The notes under the pieces are model-generated. The model saw nothing but the letters and a program-made list of their open reading frames with translations. It did not search any database and was not told the origin of the DNA. Below are positions 52,501 through 60,797 of a DNA stretch of 64,000 nt, piece by piece. A program made the translations under genes and the position numbers. How positions within the stretch are numbered: the first letter of the stretch is position 1; every line of letters starts with the position of its first letter. The DNA is from Streptomyces sp. MspMP-M5 (GTDB lineage: Bacteria > Actinomycetota > Actinomycetes > Streptomycetales > Streptomycetaceae): the NCBI RefSeq assembly GCF_000373585.1, contig NZ_KB891940.1, positions 180,610 through 244,609 on the forward strand, read 5' to 3'.

Positions 52501-54036
52501 TCACTGCTGGGTGCTGCAATTCTTCTCCAGCTTCTGCTGCTCCTCGGACGGAGTCTGGCTGGGGGTGGGCGTGGGGGTGGTGCCGGCCGTCGTGGACAGC
52601 GCGCCGGCCACGCCGCTGCCGTCGGCCGTGCCGGGCTTGGCACCGGCGGTGGGCGTACCGGGCTTGCCGGCCTGGCCGCCCTTGCCCTTGGCGGCCGCGG
52701 CCGCGCGCTCGGCGGCCTCCCGCTGCTCCTTGGCCTGGCAGGCGTGCGCCTGCTTGCCGAGCTCGGTGACCTTCTCGCCGGCCTGGTTGCGGTTGTCGAC
52801 CGCGATGGTCTCCTTGACCTGGTTGCGCTGGTACACCGGCAGGTACTTGAGTTCGATCTCGGGGTGGTCCTCGTCGACCGAGTTCAGCTTGATCCACGCC
52901 AGGTCCTGGCTGATGCCGCGGTACAGCGCGACATGCTCGTCCTTGGCGCCGACGAAGTACTGCGTCTGCGTCCACTGGTAGCCCGCGTACAGCCCACCGC
53001 CGATCACGCCCAGCGCCAGCACCGTGATCAGCGACGCCTTCAGCCACTTGCCGCGCCGCCGCGGCTTGAGGAAGTCCTCGTCCGTGAACGACCCGAACGA
53101 GCCCTGCGGCATCCCGCCGACTTCAGGGCCCCCGCTCCCGGGCGGCCCGAAGGCGCCCCCCGGAGCGGGCTGGGCGTCCCGGCGGCCCAGCTCGGCGGCG
53201 CGCGCCGCCGGAGTCTGGAGCGTGCTGGGGTCGTTCAGCTGGTGCTGGTTCTCGGCGACCGCGCCGACCACGACCGGGGTGTCGTTGAACTGCCCGGCCG
53301 CAGCCTCGCCGCCGTCCACGTCCAGGACGTCGGCGACGATGCAGGTGATGTTGTCCGGGCCGCCGCCGCGCAGCGCGAGCTGGATCAGCTCCTGCACCGT
53401 CTCGTGCGGCCCCTGGTACCCGGCCAGGGTCTCTTCCAGCGTCTGGTGGCTGACCACCCCGGACAGCCCGTCCGAGCAGATCAGATACCGGTCCCCGGCC
53501 CGCACCTCGCGGATCGACAGGTCCGGCTCGACGTGGTCGCCGCTGCCCAGCGCCCGCATCAGCAGCGACCGCTGCGGATGGGTGGTGGCCTCCTCCTCGG
53601 TGATCCGACCCTCGTCGACCAGCCGTTGCACCCAGGTGTGGTCCTGCGTGATCTGGGTCAGCACCCCGTCCCGCAGCAGATACGCCCGGGAGTCGCCGAC
53701 GTGCACCAGGCCGAGCCGCTGGCCCGTCCACAGCAGCGCGGTCAGGGTCGTCCCCATGCCCTCCAGCTGGGGGTCCTCCTCGACCATCACCCGCAGCTGG
53801 TCGTTGGCGCGCTGCACGGCGGTGCCCAGCGAGGTGAGGATGTCCGAGCCGGGGACGTCGTCGTCGAGCTGGACGAGCGTGGAGATCACCTCGGAGGAGG
53901 CGACCTCGCCGGCGGCCTGGCCGCCCATGCCGTCCGCGATGGCGAGCAGCCGCGGCCCGGCGTAGCCGGAGTCCTCGTTGCCCTCGCGGATCATGCCCTT
54001 GTGCGATCCGGCGGCGAAGCGCAGCGACAGACTCAT
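52501..54036 (-). CDS. pstP: PP2C-type serine/threonine phosphatase (PstP)
   Basis: The protein (about 511 residues) has a PP2C domain: NEDSGY with the first metal-binding Asp, ADGMGGQAAGE, GDSRAYLL, and SDGLSGVV and GGPDNIT near the end. A membrane span follows around 335-355 (SLITVLALGVIGGGLYAGY), then an extracellular tail rich in Ala, Thr and Pro. It reverses PknB-type phosphorylation. ATG 54036 is chosen (GAGGTG upstream, mycobacterial PstP starts there); an ATG at 54093 would add 19 residues. Confidence 0.93.
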   Translation of the reverse strand: MSLSLRFAAGSHKGMIREGNEDSGYAGPRLLAIADGMGGQAAGEVASSEVISTLVQLDDDVPGSDILTSLGTAVQRANDQLRVMVEEDPQLEGMGTTLTALLWTGQRLGLVHVGDSRAYLLRDGVLTQITQDHTWVQRLVDEGRITEEEATTHPQRSLLMRALGSGDHVEPDLSIREVRAGDRYLICSDGLSGVVSHQTLEETLAGYQGPHETVQELIQLALRGGGPDNITCIVADVLDVDGGEAAAGQFNDTPVVVGAVAENQHQLNDPSTLQTPAARAAELGRRDAQPAPGGAFGPPGSGGPEVGGMPQGSFGSFTDEDFLKPRRRGKWLKASLITVLALGVIGGGLYAGYQWTQTQYFVGAKDEHVALYRGISQDLAWIKLNSVDEDHPEIELKYLPVYQRNQVKETIAVDNRNQAGEKVTELGKQAHACQAKEQREAAERAAAAAKGKGGQAGKPGTPTAGAKPGTADGSGVAGALSTTAGTTPTPTPSQTPSEEQQKLEKNCSTQQ

Positions 54037-54167
54037 GCGCACCTCACCCGTCGGCTCGGGGTACAGCCGGTCTCGTCGAGCCACACTGCCCACCCTCCGG
54101 TCGGGAGCACGCCCGGGTCCGTCGAGTGGACCGTTACGGCTCGCTCGCTCCGCTCGCTCATGTCGTA

Positions 54168-54695
54168 CTACTTCCGCAGCTCGATGACGGTCTTGCCGAT
54201 GCGGATCGGGGCTCCCAGGGGAATCGGAGTCGCGGTCGTCAGTCGGGTCCGGTCAAGGTACGTGCCGTTCGTGGAACCGAGGTCCTCGACGATCCACTGG
54301 CCGTCACGGTCCGGGTAGATCCTGGCATGCCTGCTGGACGCGTAGTCGTCGTCCAGCACGATGGTGGAGTCGTGCGCCCGCCCCAGCGTGATTGTCTGGC
54401 CCTGGAGGGCGACGGTCGTACCGGCCAGCGTGCCTTCGGAGACCACCAGCTTGGTGGGGGACCCGCGCCGCTGCCGGCCCCCGCCGCGGCCGCCGGACTC
54501 CTGGCGGCGCTGCTGCTGGGGAGCGGCGGCCTGCCGCTGGGTGCGCGTTTCCGGGCCGCCGCGCCGGGCGGCACCGCGCTGTGTGACGCGCGTGCCGAAC
54601 AGATCGCTGCGGATGACCTGGACGGCCACGATGACGAACAGCCACAGTACGGCGAGGAAACCCAACCGCATGACCGTGAGGGTCAGCTCTGACAT
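54168..54695 (-). CDS. fhaB: FHA-domain protein with membrane anchor (FhaB-like)
   Basis: The 175-residue protein has one membrane span (MRLGFLAVLWLFVIVAVQVI, about 9-28), a basic Gln/Arg-rich linker and a C-terminal FHA domain with LGRAHDSTIVLDD, SSRHARI and STNGTYLD. FHA domains bind phosphothreonine, here probably on PknB or its substrates. ATG 54695 lies 10 nt after the stop of fhaA. Followed by pstP after 131 nt. Confidence 0.92.
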   Translation of the reverse strand: MSELTLTVMRLGFLAVLWLFVIVAVQVIRSDLFGTRVTQRGAARRGGPETRTQRQAAAPQQQRRQESGGRGGGRQRRGSPTKLVVSEGTLAGTTVALQGQTITLGRAHDSTIVLDDDYASSRHARIYPDRDGQWIVEDLGSTNGTYLDRTRLTTATPIPLGAPIRIGKTVIELRK

Positions 54696-54705
54696 TGCCC
54701 CCGCT

Positions 54706-55527
54706 TCACCCTTCGGCTTGCCGGTAAACGATGGTGGTACTGCCCACGACGATCCGCGAGCCGTCGCGGAGACTAGCGCGGGTGGTGTGCTGCCCGTCCA
54801 CCACGATCCCGTTGGTGGAACCCAGATCCTGGACCGTGGGAGGCGTGCCGACCCGGATCTCGCAGTGCCGCCGGGAGACTCCCGGGTCGTCGATCCGCAC
54901 GTCGGCGTCGGTGCTGCGGCCCAGTACGAGGGTCGGGCGCGAGATCTGGTGGCGGGTGCCGTTGATCTCGATCCAGCGCCGGGTCTGCGCGTAGGGCTGC
55001 GGCCCGGCACCGGGCGCTCCCGTACGGGCCGCGGGCGCCGCGCCGGGCGGCGGGGACGACGGCATGGGCGGGGCCACATGGCCGCCCGCCTGGGGCGGGC
55101 CCCCGGTGGCGCGGGCCGCCGCGGCCTGGCCGCCGGGCCGGTCCTGGGACGTGCTGGAGGCGAGGGTGCGGCTGCGGACGCGGTACAGACCGGTGTCGAG
55201 ATCCTCGGCCTTCTCCAGGTGGACCTTGATCGGGCCCATGAAGGTGTACCGCTGCTGCTTGGCGTAGTCGCGGACCATGCCTGACAGCTCGTCGCCGAGC
55301 TGGCCGCTGTACGGGCTCAGCCGCTCGTAGTCCGGAGTGCTCAGCTCGACGATGAAGTCGTTGGGGACCACCGTGCGGTCGCGGTTCCAGATGCTGGCGT
55401 TGTTGTCACACTCGCGCTGCAGTGCGCCGGCGATCTCGACGGGCTGCACTTCGGACTTGAACACCTTGGCGAAGGTGCCGTTGACGAGACCTTCGAGACG
55501 CTGCTCGAAGCGCTTCAGTACTCCCAC
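54706..55527 (-). CDS. fhaA: DUF3662 + FHA protein (FhaA-like)
   Basis: The 273-residue protein has an N-terminal DUF3662 domain (GVLKRFEQRLEGLVNGTFAK, to about 115), a Pro/Ala/Gly-rich linker and a C-terminal FHA domain (LGRSTDADVRIDD, SRRHCEI, STNGIVVDG). FhaA binds phosphorylated partners such as the MurJ/MviN pseudokinase in mycobacteria and regulates peptidoglycan synthesis. First gene of the pknB operon; transcription starts in the spacer before tRNA-Leu. Confidence 0.93.
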   Translation of the reverse strand: MGVLKRFEQRLEGLVNGTFAKVFKSEVQPVEIAGALQRECDNNASIWNRDRTVVPNDFIVELSTPDYERLSPYSGQLGDELSGMVRDYAKQQRYTFMGPIKVHLEKAEDLDTGLYRVRSRTLASSTSQDRPGGQAAAARATGGPPQAGGHVAPPMPSSPPPGAAPAARTGAPGAGPQPYAQTRRWIEINGTRHQISRPTLVLGRSTDADVRIDDPGVSRRHCEIRVGTPPTVQDLGSTNGIVVDGQHTTRASLRDGSRIVVGSTTIVYRQAEG

Positions 55528-55983
55528 GGGGCACCTCCTTCCTCAGTCTTCCTCAGGGTCGTCCTGATACTGCTTACTGATCGTATCCACGCGCCGGGAA
55601 ATCGGCTGGTTCCCCTTTCCTGCCTGGAGGACGAGTGTCGCCCACCACAGGGTTGCCCGGTGGTCGCCGTCCTCCCTGCCACTCTCCTCACGCCGCTCGC
55701 TGTGCACTGCGATCGTAGATGTGCCCCGTTAACAGTGTCCCGCAACCGCCGACCCGGCCCGGGGCCCGGGGGCCGACTCCGGCCGGTGTCACCGGAAGCT
55801 CCTCCGGACAACGCGCGGCGGTGCCCCGGAGTGCCCCCGCGCCCCCGCAGGCCCGGGACCGGGGAAAAGGCATGTGAAGGCACCCCCGACAGCGTGCTAA
55901 TGTTCTCGATGTCGGAAGGCGCTCCCGCAAGACCCGGACCGAACGGCCCGGATCGCGTGAGAGAATAAACCGACAGCACCCAT
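55528..55983. promoter_or_regulatory. Divergent promoter region: fhaA operon and tRNA-Leu
   Basis: About 455 bp with no gene. For the tRNA a candidate promoter is GTGAAG (55874-55879), 18 nt, TAATGT (55898-55903). The minus-strand promoter of the fhaA-pknB operon must also be here, near the coding start, but no clear boxes are seen. Confidence 0.45.
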
Positions 55984-56067
55984 GCGCGGGTGGCGGAATA
56001 GGCAGACGCGCTGGATTCAGGTTCCAGTGCCCGAAAGGGCGTGGGGGTTCAACTCCCCCCTCGCGCA
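55984..56067 (+). tRNA. tRNA-Leu (anticodon CAG)
   Basis: The 84-nt cloverleaf has a 7-bp acceptor stem (GCGCGGG with CTCGCGC, one G-U pair), anticodon stem CTGGA/TCCAG around loop TTCAGGT (anticodon CAG at 56018-56020), long variable arm TGCCCGAAAGGGCG and T-loop TTCAACT. Discriminator base A; CCA is not encoded. It reads CUG, the main leucine codon in this genome. Confidence 0.95.
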
Positions 56068-56073
56068 CAGATG

Positions 56074-56112
56074 AGGCCCCTGGTCTCCGGAGAAATCCGG
56101 GACCAGGGGCCT
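56074..56112. terminator. Terminator after tRNA-Leu
   Basis: A 12-bp stem (56074-56085 and 56101-56112) extends inward by CCGG/CCGG with a single bulged T. It is followed by CGTTTCGTT, a short T-containing stretch. Confidence 0.85.
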
Positions 56113-56226
56113 CGTTTCGTTCCCGGGAGCGCCTGGGAATGCCCGGACGCCGCGTCCGGTGTGAGTGCGGCCACGTGACCCGTGCGACGTGAGTCCTACG
56201 TCACATCCCGCGCCGGCCTTGGTGGT

Positions 56227-57177
56227 TCACGCCTCCGAGGGCATCGAAGTAACCGCCGTCACATCCCGCACGGTGGTGGCGAAGGCACGGACCCGGGCGG
56301 TCTCCCGGGCCGCGTGGTGCACCACTCCCAGCGCCGAATGCGGCAGCCCGGTGACGGGGACGAAGACGACGTCACGGCGCCCGTGGTACTCCGCCGTCGG
56401 CCGGCACAGCAGCATCCCGCCCTGGCCCGCCGCGGTCAGCGTCAGCCCCTCCTGGAGCGTGCTCACCCGGGGGCCGGCCGGTATGGGGCGGCCCTCCGGG
56501 GTGGCGGTGGGCGCCTGGGCGGTGCGCCAGTACACCGGCGCCGGGCCGTCCGGGGAGATCAGGGGCAGCCCTGCCAGCTCCTCGGCGGTCAGCGCGGCGC
56601 GGACCGCCAGCGGGTGCCGCACGGACAGCGCCACCGTCTGCTGCTGCGCCGAGAACACCGGTCCCAGGACGAGATCGGGCTCGGCAACCGGGAGCAGCGT
56701 CACCGCCACGTCCACCGCACCGCTGCGCAGCGCGCCGAACGGGTCGCACAGCGGGACCTCGACGATCTGTGTGACGCATCGCGGATGCCGGGTGTGGAAG
56801 GCGCCGATGGCCCGCATGATCCGGTCGTCCGCGGTCCCCTGGAAGCCGATGGTGAGCCGGCCCTCGATGCCGCGGGCGGCCGTGCGGGCGCTGTCCACCG
56901 TGGCGCGCAGTGCGTCGTAGGCGGGGCGCAGCGACGCGCGGAACTCCTCGCCCAGCGGTGTGAGGCGGACCCGGCGGCTGGTGCGGTCCACCAGGCGCGC
57001 CCCGATCCGGGACTCCAGGGAGCGCAGCAGCTGGCTGACCCGGCTCTGGGAGACGTAGAGCCGCTCGCCGGTGCGGCCGAAGTGCAGCTCCTCGGACAGG
57101 ACCAGGAAGCACTCCAGCTCGCGGAGTTCGAGTCCGGGCGCGCCGACGGCGCCGGCGGGTGCGGGCGGAGCGCTCAT
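56227..57177 (-). CDS. LysR-family transcriptional regulator
   Basis: The 316-residue protein has an N-terminal winged helix (LELRELECFLVLSEELHFGR, LYVSQSRVSQLLRSLE) and a C-terminal effector domain. The N-terminal tail MSAPPAPAGAVGAPG is flexible. ATG 57177 follows GGGAGGGACAC. It is divergent from an MFS exporter with a palindromic T-N11-A box in between, so it most likely controls that exporter. The fingerprint belongs to the group with ELHFGRTGERL (CatR/BenM-like recognition region). Confidence 0.9.
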   Translation of the reverse strand: MSAPPAPAGAVGAPGLELRELECFLVLSEELHFGRTGERLYVSQSRVSQLLRSLESRIGARLVDRTSRRVRLTPLGEEFRASLRPAYDALRATVDSARTAARGIEGRLTIGFQGTADDRIMRAIGAFHTRHPRCVTQIVEVPLCDPFGALRSGAVDVAVTLLPVAEPDLVLGPVFSAQQQTVALSVRHPLAVRAALTAEELAGLPLISPDGPAPVYWRTAQAPTATPEGRPIPAGPRVSTLQEGLTLTAAGQGGMLLCRPTAEYHGRRDVVFVPVTGLPHSALGVVHHAARETARVRAFATTVRDVTAVTSMPSEA

Positions 57178-57204
57178 GTGTCCCTCCCCGGGTGCGGTCG
57201 ATCG

Positions 57205-57219
57205 ATGAGTCCTGCTCAT
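57205..57219. promoter_or_regulatory. LysR box (ATGAG-N5-CTCAT)
   Basis: ATGAGTCCTGCTCAT is a 15-bp inverted repeat with the canonical T-N11-A core. It sits in the 99-bp spacer between the divergent LysR and MFS genes, 27 nt from the LysR start. Confidence 0.7.
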
Positions 57220-57276
57220 AGAAGGGTGAGGAGTTCGCCGTTGTTCCCCCGCGGCGGCGCGGGAAGGGTGGGAGCC

Positions 57277-58551
57277 ATGGCGAAGAGCGAGAGTGCGGTG
57301 GGTGCTCCGGTTCCCCCGGTTGCCCCGGGTACGGCGGGAGAAGCCCAACAGAGGGCGGCAAACGGGGACTTGAGGTGTCCGCGGGGCGGCGGGTGGCCGG
57401 CGGTCGGGGCGCTGGCGGCGGGGACGTTCACAGTGGTGACGTCCGAGATGCTGCCGGTGGGGCTGCTGACGCCGATCGGCCGGGACCTGGGGGTGTCGGA
57501 CGGGACGGCCGGGCTGACGGTGACCGTCACCGGACTGGTCGCCGCGGTCGCCGCACCGGTGCTGACGCTGCTGATCGGCCGCCGCGACCGGCGTGCCGTA
57601 CTGGCCGTCCTGATGGGCACGTTGACCGTGGCGAACCTGCTGGCCGCCTACGCCCCGAATGTGCTGGTGCTGCTGGTCGCCCGGGTGCTGGTGGGGCTCG
57701 GGATGGGCGGGGTGTGGGCGATCGCGTCGGGGCTGGCGGTACGGCTGGTGCCCGAGCGGCGGGTGGCGGCGGCCACGTCCCTGATATTCAGCGGGGTCGC
57801 GGCGGCGTCCGTCCTGGGCGTACCGGCCGGTGCGCTGGTGGGCGAACTGGCCGGCTGGCGCGCGTCGTTCGTGGTGATGGCCGGGGTCTGCGCGGCGGTG
57901 GGTGTCGCGCTGCGGGTGCTGCTGCCGCCGCTGCCGGCGGCCGGTGCCGTGCGGCTGGGCGGGGTGCTGGGGCTGCTGCGCCGGCCTGCGGTGCGCACCG
58001 GGCTGCTGGTGGTCGCGCTCCTGGTGGCCGGGCACTTCGCCGCGTACACCTATGTGCGGCCGGTCCTGGAGGAGGTGGCCGGCGCGCGGCCCGGACAGAT
58101 CGGCACCGTGCTGCTGGTCTTCGGGGTCGCCGGGCTGGCGGGGAACTTCGTCTCCGGCGCCGGCGCGGCGCGCTCCCCGCGGGCCACGCTGCTGGGGATC
58201 TGCGCGGTGCTGGCCGCCGCGGTGCTGCTGGTGCCCCCGATGGGGCGCGCAGCCGGTGTCCTGGGCGCCGCGGCCCTGGTGGCCGTCTGGGGCCTGGCCT
58301 ACGGGGGCGTGTCGGTCGGTACACAGACCTGGCTGATGGCGGCCGCGCCGGATGCCCGGGAGGCGGCCTCGGCGCTGTTCGTGGCGGTGTTCAACGGGGC
58401 CATCGCGACCGGCGCGCTGGCCGGCGGGCAGGCCGCGGACGGCTGGGGGACCGGCGGCGTGATCGCGCTGGGCGGGGCGCTCGCGGTGGGTGCGCTGCTG
58501 GCCGTGGCGCTGGGCCGGGGACCGGCCAGGGGAGCGGCGTCCGCGGGGTGA
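57277..58551 (+). CDS. MFS exporter, DHA1 (arabinose-efflux/Cmx-like) type
   Basis: The 424-residue protein has about 12 membrane spans after a 38-residue polar start. Family marks are VVTSEMLPVGLLTPIGRDLG in span 1, the loop GRRDRRAVLAVLM between spans 2 and 3, and LVARVLVGLGMGGVWAIASG in span 4. It exports small molecules by proton antiport. GGAAGGGTGGGAG precedes ATG 57277. Regulated, by position, by the divergent LysR protein. Confidence 0.9.
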   Translation: MAKSESAVGAPVPPVAPGTAGEAQQRAANGDLRCPRGGGWPAVGALAAGTFTVVTSEMLPVGLLTPIGRDLGVSDGTAGLTVTVTGLVAAVAAPVLTLLIGRRDRRAVLAVLMGTLTVANLLAAYAPNVLVLLVARVLVGLGMGGVWAIASGLAVRLVPERRVAAATSLIFSGVAAASVLGVPAGALVGELAGWRASFVVMAGVCAAVGVALRVLLPPLPAAGAVRLGGVLGLLRRPAVRTGLLVVALLVAGHFAAYTYVRPVLEEVAGARPGQIGTVLLVFGVAGLAGNFVSGAGAARSPRATLLGICAVLAAAVLLVPPMGRAAGVLGAAALVAVWGLAYGGVSVGTQTWLMAAAPDAREAASALFVAVFNGAIATGALAGGQAADGWGTGGVIALGGALAVGALLAVALGRGPARGAASAG

Positions 58552-58610
58552 GGTGGACGGGGCGCGGGCTCCGGTGTCGGGAACACCGGCCGCGCCCCGT
58601 GCGCGCGGGC

Positions 58611-58824
58611 CTAGGTCCTGTCGTCAAACTCCCGTCGTTCGCCCGCAGGGCGGGCCTCGCGGCGTCTGGTGCGTGCGATCGCAAGGCGGAGGGTCATCCC
58701 GGTACTGGGCGTACCGGGATGAGCCCGACAACGATGGGGGTCCCCCCCCACGCCGTTGAGGCGTGGGGGAGAGCGTGCGTGCCAGGCGTCGCGAGGCAGG
58801 CGGGAGTTTGACGACAGGACCTAG
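58611..58824. mobile_element. MITE-like element with perfect 24-bp terminal inverted repeats
   Basis: A 214-bp non-coding element is bounded by perfect 24-bp inverted repeats (58611-58634, beginning CTAGGTCCTGTCGTCAAACT, and 58801-58824). The similarity between arms continues imperfectly inward for about 25 bp (GCCTCGCGGCGTCTGG and its near complement). CTAG at both outer ends may be the target duplication. Inside are two further hairpins (58695-58720 and near 58741-58770). There is no transposase, so it needs one in trans. It sits between the MFS and azoreductase genes. Confidence 0.75.
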
Positions 58825-58926
58825 GGGCGGGCGGGTGACGGCCCGTCCCTGGGGCCGGGCGGTGGGGCCCGCGGCATCGGACCGGCGCGGTCCGGGCGGG
58901 CCTCCCGTCAGCGGCGCGTCGCCCGT

Positions 58927-59577
58927 TCAGGCGGCGAAGCGCGCGACCAGCTCCGTGGCCCTGGCCTCCGCCTGCTCGTGGGCCTTGGCGCGGGAAGCCT
59001 CGAACAGCGGCACCAGCTCGGCCATCGCCGGGTTGCTCGGGGCCATCGTCAGCTCCGGCACGATGAACTCCACTTCGAGGCCGAAGGCGCCGTTCAGCAC
59101 GGCCTCCAGGTAGTTCTGCACGTACTCGAAGGACTCGCGCGGCGTGCCCGGGGCGTAGGAGCCGCCGCGGCTGGCCACCACGACGACCGGCTTGCCCTTC
59201 GCCGACGGGTTCTCGCCGGCGGTGCGGCCCATGATGATCGTCTGGTCGAGCCATGCCTTCAGGGTCGACGGGATCGTCCAGTTGTACATGGGCGCGCCTA
59301 TGACGATGGCGTCGGCCTGCTCCAGCTCCTCGGCCAGCTCGGTGCGCAGCGCGAAGGCGGCCCGCTGCTCGGGGGTGTGGGTGGCCGGGTCGGCGAAACC
59401 GGCGGACGCGGCGACGCCGTCCAGATGCGGCAGCGGGTCGGCGGCCAGGTCGCGGTGGATGACGGTGCCGTCGGGGTGCTGCTCCTCCCAGGTCTTGCGG
59501 AACGCCGCGGTCACCGCACGGGAGGCGGAGCCGTTCTCCGGGAAGACGGAGGAGTCGATGAGCAGAAGCGTGGCCAT
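58927..59577 (-). CDS. FMN-dependent NADH-azoreductase / quinone reductase (AzoR)
   Basis: The 216-residue flavodoxin-fold protein begins ATLLLIDSSVFPENGSASR (FMN phosphate loop). It has the signatures IVIGAPMYNWTIPSTLKAWLD and VVVVASRGGSY. AzoR enzymes reduce quinones or azo dyes by two electrons with NADH, thereby detoxifying quinones. It is divergent from a YodB-like redox regulator with a matching operator between them, a pairing well known in Bacillus (azoR1-yodB). Confidence 0.93.
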   Translation of the reverse strand: MATLLLIDSSVFPENGSASRAVTAAFRKTWEEQHPDGTVIHRDLAADPLPHLDGVAASAGFADPATHTPEQRAAFALRTELAEELEQADAIVIGAPMYNWTIPSTLKAWLDQTIIMGRTAGENPSAKGKPVVVVASRGGSYAPGTPRESFEYVQNYLEAVLNGAFGLEVEFIVPELTMAPSNPAMAELVPLFEASRAKAHEQAEARATELVARFAA

Positions 59578-59657
59578 GGTGAGTGTCCTTCGCCGGGCGG
59601 CCGGAGCGACCGGCCGTTGGTTGAATTCCGTACGTCACTATTCATAACACAGGAACT

Positions 59658-59672
59658 TACTTTTCTGCAGTA
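59658..59672. promoter_or_regulatory. YodB-type operator (TACT-N7-AGTA)
   Basis: TACTTTTCTGCAGTA lies in the 123-bp spacer between azoreductase and HxlR-family genes, 28 nt before the regulator start. It fits the Bacillus YodB/CatR site pattern TACT-N7-AGTA exactly in arms and length. Confidence 0.7.
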
Positions 59673-59700
59673 GCCAACGGGAGGGCGGTACCCTGGGCGT

Positions 59701-60063
59701 ATGGCGGACCACGGTGAGGCGATGTGCAGACAGGTCGACGGCCGGATGACGCGCGTCTTCGAGCTGTTCGGGAAGCGCTGGACGGGCCTGATCGTGGCCA
59801 CCCTCATGCCCGGCCCCGTGCACTTCGCCGACCTGCGGCGGGCCATCCCCGGCATCAGTGAGCGGATGCTCTCCGACCGCCTGATGGAACTGGCCGGCAC
59901 CGGCCTGGTCGTCCGCGAGGTCGACGCCGGACCGCCGCTGCGCGTCTCCTACCGGCTCACCGAGGCTGGTCGCGCCATGGAGCCCGCCCTCAAGGAGCTG
60001 GGCCGCTGGGCCGAGACCTACCTTGCCGACGGGGGCCAGTGCCCGGAGCGCTTCCGGAAGTAA
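59701..60063 (+). CDS. HxlR-family redox-sensing repressor (YodB-like)
   Basis: The 120-residue winged-helix protein matches the DUF24/HxlR family: FELFGKRWTGLIVATLMPGP, FADLRRAIPGISERMLSDRL, and YRLTEAGRAM. C9 near the N-terminus aligns with the quinone-reactive Cys6 of YodB, and C114 near the C-terminus is in the place of its partner cysteines. Quinones or diamide would link these and lift repression of the divergent azoreductase. The operator overlaps the promoter region. Confidence 0.9.
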   Translation: MADHGEAMCRQVDGRMTRVFELFGKRWTGLIVATLMPGPVHFADLRRAIPGISERMLSDRLMELAGTGLVVREVDAGPPLRVSYRLTEAGRAMEPALKELGRWAETYLADGGQCPERFRK

Positions 60064-60174
60064 CGCCGCGGGCGGTGGCGGGCGGCATGGGGTGCTGTCG
60101 GACGGCGTCGAGCGGCCGTCGCCGCGCCGTCCGGCCGTCGCGCCGGGCGGGTGTGCGCCACGGTTCCTGATGCG

Positions 60175-60609
60175 TCAACCGAGCCGCTCCTGGGCGGCGT
60201 TGTAGCGCACCAGATACGAGGCGAAGCGGTCGAGGTCCTCCTCGTTCCAGTCCGCGAGCCGCTCGTGGAACGCCTGGCGGCGGCTGGCGGTCACATTGGC
60301 GAGCACCTGGGCGCCCTCCTCGGTGGGGTGCAGCACCTGGACGCGGTGGTCGTCCGGATCGACGCGCCGCTCGACGAAGCCGAGCTTCTCCAGCGCGGCG
60401 ATCTGCCGGCTGACCGTGGACTTGTCCAGGTAATAGTGGGCCGCGAGGTCGGTGGCGCGGCATCCCTGCTGGTCGTCGAGGTGCGCGAGCAGGGTGTAGG
60501 AGACCAGGGAGAGCTCGGGGTGCATCCGGGCGGCGGCCGCGCGGGCGCGCCGCGCGAACGCGGTCATCTCCTGCTGGATGGTCTCGACGGAGTCGTCGCG
60601 ATGGGTCAC
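60175..60609 (-). CDS. MarR-family transcriptional regulator
   Basis: The 144-residue protein has the MarR winged helix (CRATDLAAHYYLDKSTVSRQ, LEKLGFVERRVDPDDHRVQV). GTG 60609 is used; an upstream ATG would add an unsupported leader. It is divergent from a YhgE/Pip-like membrane protein. The 188-bp spacer holds palindromes with TTG/CAA arms that are probable MarR operators, so it likely represses the membrane protein and itself. Confidence 0.9.
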   Translation of the reverse strand: MTHRDDSVETIQQEMTAFARRARAAAARMHPELSLVSYTLLAHLDDQQGCRATDLAAHYYLDKSTVSRQIAALEKLGFVERRVDPDDHRVQVLHPTEEGAQVLANVTASRRQAFHERLADWNEEDLDRFASYLVRYNAAQERLG

Positions 60610-60631
60610 GGAGTTGCCTTTCGGAGGACTA

Positions 60632-60672
60632 GTTGTATAGTACAACGTGAGTGGGAGTTGTAATTGCCAACT
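60632..60672. promoter_or_regulatory. Probable MarR operators
   Basis: GTTGTA-TAG-TACAAC (60632-60646) is a perfect palindrome with 6-bp arms. AGTTG-TAATTGC-CAACT (60656-60672) is a second. The outer ACTAGTTG (from 60628) and CAACTAGT also complement each other. All are immediately upstream of the MarR GTG at 60609, in an A/T-rich island. Confidence 0.7.
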
Positions 60673-60797
60673 AGTGGGGCTGGTCGTCTGTCCATCCGCC
60701 TCCGGGCACCAGGCCCCGCCCCGCTCCTGGCCACAGCTGCACGACGACGACCGGGCTCTGTGCACCCGGCCCGGACGACTACCGAGAAGGCTTGCCC

